NCBI RefSeq assembly: GCF_019925205.1
Contig: NC_083562.1
Location: forward strand, 29,884,001-29,948,000
DNA length: 64,000 bases
Reading direction: 5' to 3'
Source of the DNA: Metopolophium dirhodum
Lineage: Eukaryota > Arthropoda > Insecta > Hemiptera > Aphididae
Position 1 is the first letter of the stretch, and every line of letters starts with the position of its first letter. A program made the translations under genes and the position numbers. A model generated the notes under the pieces. It saw only the letters and a program-made list of their open reading frames with translations, did no database searches and was not told the origin of the DNA. Shown here piece after piece: positions 59,990 to 64,000 of the stretch.

Positions 59990-60889
59990 TTAATTAAAAC
60001 TTAATTTTAATTAATTGTTATGTCATTTTAAATTATCAAATACATTATTTTTTTAGTAAATAAAATGTTACCGTTGATTTTATAATTTTAGGTAATTTAT
60101 AAAATTAAATATTTCTAGCTTATTCAGTCATTGATACCACAAACTTGAAAAGTTGTAACTATTGTATGCCGTCTATGAACATTAAATTTTTTTATCAAAA
60201 AAGTAAAAACTTGGTTGACACTGCAGTATTGCACTTGGTCCCACCACCCACTACATTTTAAAATCTATAAAAGCAACGTTCCTAGTTCTGACTCTGAATC
60301 GAGTGTAATAAAAATCACTCTAAAAAAAATGTTTTTATTTTTAATTTAAAAAAAGTTTATATTGCGATATTTTATATTACAACGGTAATGATTGAGGTTG
60401 GGATTACGCAAAGTGCATGCATTGTTTTCCAAATCTAGCTACGCGATACTCGGTTTATAACATACCTACATTGAATTTTTTGACAATTTTAAATTTTAAG
60501 GCCATTTTTCGCATTTAAAGATTTTTGGAGCATTTTGAAGTTTTAAAAAACTATTTAATTTTTAGATTAAATAAGTAGTCCAAATGATAAGTTCTGTCTG
60601 TAAAACTTTTATACAATCATTTAAAAGTTTAAAATGTAAGTAAATTAGAATTTATATATTTAATATAAAAAATAAAAATAATTTAAAATTGGTAGGGCAT
60701 TTTTAAGTTTTTTAGACTATTAAAATCATCAATAATAATACATGATAATCAACCCAGAAAAAGCTAAAGGGGGGGGGGGGTTTAACTGTCCTTACTTGCT
60801 CCCCTCTGAGGACGCCCTTGATACTAATAAGTGGAAAGAAAAATAATATAATAATTCATGTATGTAAATAAAATTGTATTTATATAACC
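59990..60889. other. Sequence separating two reverse transcriptase fragments
   Basis: About 900 bp, roughly twice the distance expected between these two RT blocks. It holds a run of 12 G at 60769-60780 followed by TTACTTGCTCCCCTCTGAGG then ACGCCCTTGAT, which looks like the end of another inserted repeat. The catalytic YADD box was not found. Confidence 0.4.
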
Positions 60890-60985
60890 AGAGTAACTTC
60901 AGTCAAATACTTAGGTGTGATATTTATTATTTAATGATTATTTTGAATGGATTGTATACTATAAAAAAATTATAATTAATTAATT
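60890..60985 (+). pseudogene. Second reverse transcriptase fragment (VKYLGVIF)
   Basis: RVTSVKYLGVIF at 60890, then a stop, then NDYFEWIVYYKKI in the same strand match the post-catalytic YLGV(I/L)(L/F)D and D..W..H...K block of Jockey/CR1-like reverse transcriptases. It lies on the same strand as the fragment at 59903 and in the right order, so both probably come from one insertion that has been split by later insertions. Confidence 0.65.
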
Positions 60986-61109
60986 GTAGTAATAAATAAT
61001 AATCAACAAACTATCTAAATAATGATCTAAATTATTGTAGTTGGACTTTACTTCCACCACAATCTTGTTTACAGAGAGTTTGGTAATAAGTATCAACTAA
61101 TGTAAAATA

Positions 61110-62218
61110 AAATAAATGTAAAGTATAATGTTATAAAGTTTAAATAAATAATGTTATTACTTCAACTTGTTATTATCAGATTTTAAACAGAAAACTTTGT
61201 AGGTATATTACTTTTATCTCCAAGATTAAACTTTCAATAAAGAGTAACTTAAGCTTTAAACTATAAGAACTTTAACCAAGTAGATAAAGAAATAATTAAA
61301 ATGTTAAGTAAATAGGTATCGCTTAACTCATTACTCATAAGTCATAAAAGTGCATTAATCAGAGGTCAGGGCATTTGATGAAATAGTAGTTTAAAAATGA
61401 CGTAAAATGCTTACATAATGCAGTGCTAATACATAATACTCATAGCTGTCCCTCGATAATTTGCCAATTTTGTTATAGCAATATTGGTTAAGTGGCATGC
61501 CTAAATATACGTATTTACACTAAATGTCTATACAGGATAATCTATAAAAATAGAACTGAGAATAATTAAAATGTTTTCTAGTTTGTTACACCTGGCTTAC
61601 ACCAATCGGACAAGTAGATTTTTAAGCGATTTTAATAGTATAAAAATAAAAGTTCTCAGAATTTAGATATTTATCCCTAAAAACTCGTCTAACTCACGAA
61701 AATAGCATACCTACCTATATTCAATATTTTAGTATCTAAATCAGAACTTAGATATAATAAACTTTGTGTTTTAGCAAATAATAACAATAGATAGAGCATG
61801 ATTAGTGATTACCTGGATTACCAACCAATAATACCTTTATTGCTATACATACATTTAAGAATAAAACATCTATAAATGTTTCATTTTCCGTTCCCGATGC
61901 AAACGGAAAATTAAATGTCCAATAAGTAACCGGTTTATATTAGGTATCGTACAATTTGAAATAAAAACATAAAATTGCTATTATAGGTATCCGTGTTGTT
62001 ATTTGTTTCGTCAGACAGGTGTAACCAATACAACCACTTTACATTAACAATTAGGTTGCAAGTTTTACCGTTTTTTATTTTTAGAAGATGAAATAAATTA
62101 ATAAAATATATTTTCTTCTTAAAGTTTATGTAATGAATTTAATTTAATATTTTTAAATTCTTGACTAACCATCAAATTAAAACTATTTAAAAAAAAATAA
62201 ACTAAGTAGTTAAATTAA
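61110..62218. other. AT-rich non-coding stretch
   Basis: No gene or element end is recognised. Confidence 0.35.
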
Positions 62219-62534
62219 TGGCATAATTCTAGTTTAGCTCTCAAGCGATTTTTTGAAATTTTTTTTTTGCAAAATGTGTAATTTTGTATGCTTTTTGTAA
62301 TGGTACTTTAAAAAAAGTCAAAGTCTACAAACTGTAATCACTGCCTTATTTAAAGTGTCATAACTTCGGAACTTGAAACTTAAAAATCGAGTATTTTAAG
62401 TTTTTTGAACATAACTTCCATTAAAAGTTTGAGCGACTTTTTTTTAAAGTACCATTACAAAAAGCATACAAAAACACACATTTTACAAAAATTTCGAAAA
62501 ATCGCTTGGGAGCTAAACTAGAATAGTTACGCCA
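62219..62534. mobile_element. 316-bp fold-back element with arms of about 100 bp
   Basis: The left arm starts TGGCATAATTCTAGTTTAGC; the right arm ends GCTAAACTAGAATAGTTACG then CCA. The arms pair over about 100 bp with few mismatches, through CAAGCGATTTTT, TTTGTATGCTTTTTGTAATG and GTACTTTAAAAAAAGTC. Both sides are flanked by TAA, which could be a 3-bp target duplication as in PIF/Harbinger-type elements. The element would form a stable hairpin RNA if transcribed. Confidence 0.8.
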
Positions 62535-64000
62535 TAATATTTAACACTCATCTCTCAAAGTGTAAGAACTATGTTTATTATTGCATCGTCTGCGTTCAGC
62601 GTTGGCATATTTAATATGTTAAATCATTTAAATCAAATATAATAAAAATGGTGACATTTTTTTTTTAGAATAGAAATGGTACTCATTGTAATTATACATA
62701 AATCAAGTTACCAAATATTTAAATCAAAACATTATAAAAATATAGAAGTATTTTGTCAAGTATTAACAAAAACTATTAAATAATTTGCATACTTTTAAAA
62801 ATCTGTATTTAAATTACACAATGTAACACATTAATTCAAATATATTATCTTCTCAACTCGTGGTTTCGCCTTCAGGTGTCATTAGCGGTGTATTGTGCAT
62901 CATTCAGTTTAAAAGTAGATTAAGACGGGCGGTCTTTCGAGACAAGAATTTGGTAAGGATTCACGGCAAAGTATTTTTATTTAAATTTGTGTAAGTATCT
63001 AGACTGAAAGCAATTTGACCTATTTATAAATAACTTCTTTAGTTTTCAAACAAAAATTACCGAACTATGCAACAGGATTACCCTCGTGGGTGTGTATATT
63101 GTGTTATTAACAGACTACCAACTACATACTAAAACTTATATGAAATTGAAACATTAATTAAATCGGGCACGATGTGCATGTGACTCATACATTCTTATCA
63201 CATCTGAAATGCATCAGCAGTTGTTATCATAAATAATTTTGCAACGGTATTATAATATGAAATTATGAAATTATAAAGTATGAACCATCGGGATGCAACA
63301 ATTTGTTGATATTATTATCAAGATGATCGTGCACTCGTGCAGTGATTTAACGTTAAACACTATTATCACTCATAGTTTTAAAAGTTTATTACTATAGATA
63401 ATTTATGTATCGTTGTGTCCCACAATAACGGCAAAGGTACGGTTTCCGAGGCGCGACCTTTCGTCGCGACACTCAAAATGAATAGCACAAGCGAATAATA
63501 AAATATTTGAAATCTTCCGTTGCACCGTAGCGGCTAGAACCCGATAACGAGCAACCAGAATTATAATAATATTGTTTTATTATTACGTAGTGTGAGAGAC
63601 AAGAACGATCGTCATTACGCAGGTGCAGACCATAATAATAAGTAATATTAAACAATAATCTAGAAAAACACACGTGAAAACCAGGACTCGATTAACCGAA
63701 AATAGAACTTGCCGGCCAGAAAGAAAGCGAAAACCGAACGCCACCGCCTACTCCTCCTAACCTCCCACCAAGCAAATAGCTACGCGACCCGGTCACCGCA
63801 AGTCGTAACCGGTCCGTGGTGGTCCGCCCCCGGACCGAACCAAACTTGGTCATGCCGATGGTGTACGACCGATATTTATTATTTAATGCAAATATGTTAA
63901 TAATATACCATTTAGCGACGACAATTATATTCTACCCGCCAGCCGTTCACATACTTACTGATTACTGAATAGTAATTAGTAATTAATAATTATACTATTA
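62535..64000. other. Non-coding stretch ending in a CpG-rich block
   Basis: AT-rich to about 63410. CpG-richer parts are 63440-63560 (with a CGCGAC/GTCGCG 6-bp hairpin at 63452-63469) and 63700-63870 (AGAAAGCGAAAACCGAACGC; GGTCCGCCCCCGGACCGAAC). The 63-codon frame at 63709-63900 has no motif. It could be a leader exon or promoter of a gene beyond the window. Confidence 0.3.

Noticed and set aside
63709..63900. 63-codon plus-strand frame near the window end
   Set aside because: No motif; it mixes GC-rich and AT-rich composition and looks like a chance frame over a CpG patch.

Overview
The window is animal nuclear DNA, most likely from an aphid (Hemiptera). It is very AT-rich, with intron and intergenic sequence built from short TAGGTA/TACCTA-like words. 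It has a TTAGG-type interstitial telomeric run, tRNA-derived SINEs, non-LTR retrotransposon debris and many short terminal-inverted-repeat (TIR) elements. Several repeats, such as the one ending in TCTGAGCGAAGCGATGAATG, match my memory of abundant pea-aphid repeats. I could not run a search, so the species is an inference.

Only one protein-coding gene is certain. It is a minus-strand TENT5/FAM46 non-canonical poly(A) polymerase. Its large coding exon is at 48017-49333, and I infer a short first coding exon of eight codons at 52048-52071, separated by a 2.7 kb intron. The two exons join in phase 0 to give 446 residues. The CpG-rich block at about 51.6-52.5 kb is its probable promoter and 5' leader, and its 3' UTR runs into the AT-rich tract below 48.0 kb. 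Two much weaker coding candidates are on the plus strand: a possible first exon at 38780-38861, and an interrupted reading frame at 33491-33746.

The rest is repeat-rich non-coding sequence. From left to right: a 2.0 kb DNA transposon with 35-bp perfect TIRs and an array of subterminal motifs (146-2145); TTAA-flanked TIR elements (2.5, 39.0 and 56.6 kb); a family ending CAGGGTGATTCACCAAGC (5.9, 7.8, 12.0, 16.0 and 36.5 kb) and a related one at 9.2 kb; elements starting CAGTGGCG (8.2, 21.0, 30.4, 35.0 and 38.2 kb); a 5'-truncated Jockey/CR1-like retrotransposon (10.4-11.3 kb); a (TTAGG)5 tract beside degenerate repeats (22.1-22.6 kb); SINE copies (24.3, 32.7-33.2, 41.6 and 55.1 kb), two of them head to head; a direct duplication (44.8 and 45.2 kb); RT remnants (59.9-60.9 kb); and a 316-bp fold-back element (62.2 kb).

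I found no operon-like layout, CRISPR array, rRNA or intact tRNA gene, and nothing I would call a new multi-gene system. The most interesting observations are the subterminal-motif transposon with its ORF-derived tandem array, the head-to-head SINE pair that could give long double-stranded RNA, the SINE with an exact 14-bp target duplication, and the interstitial telomeric tract.
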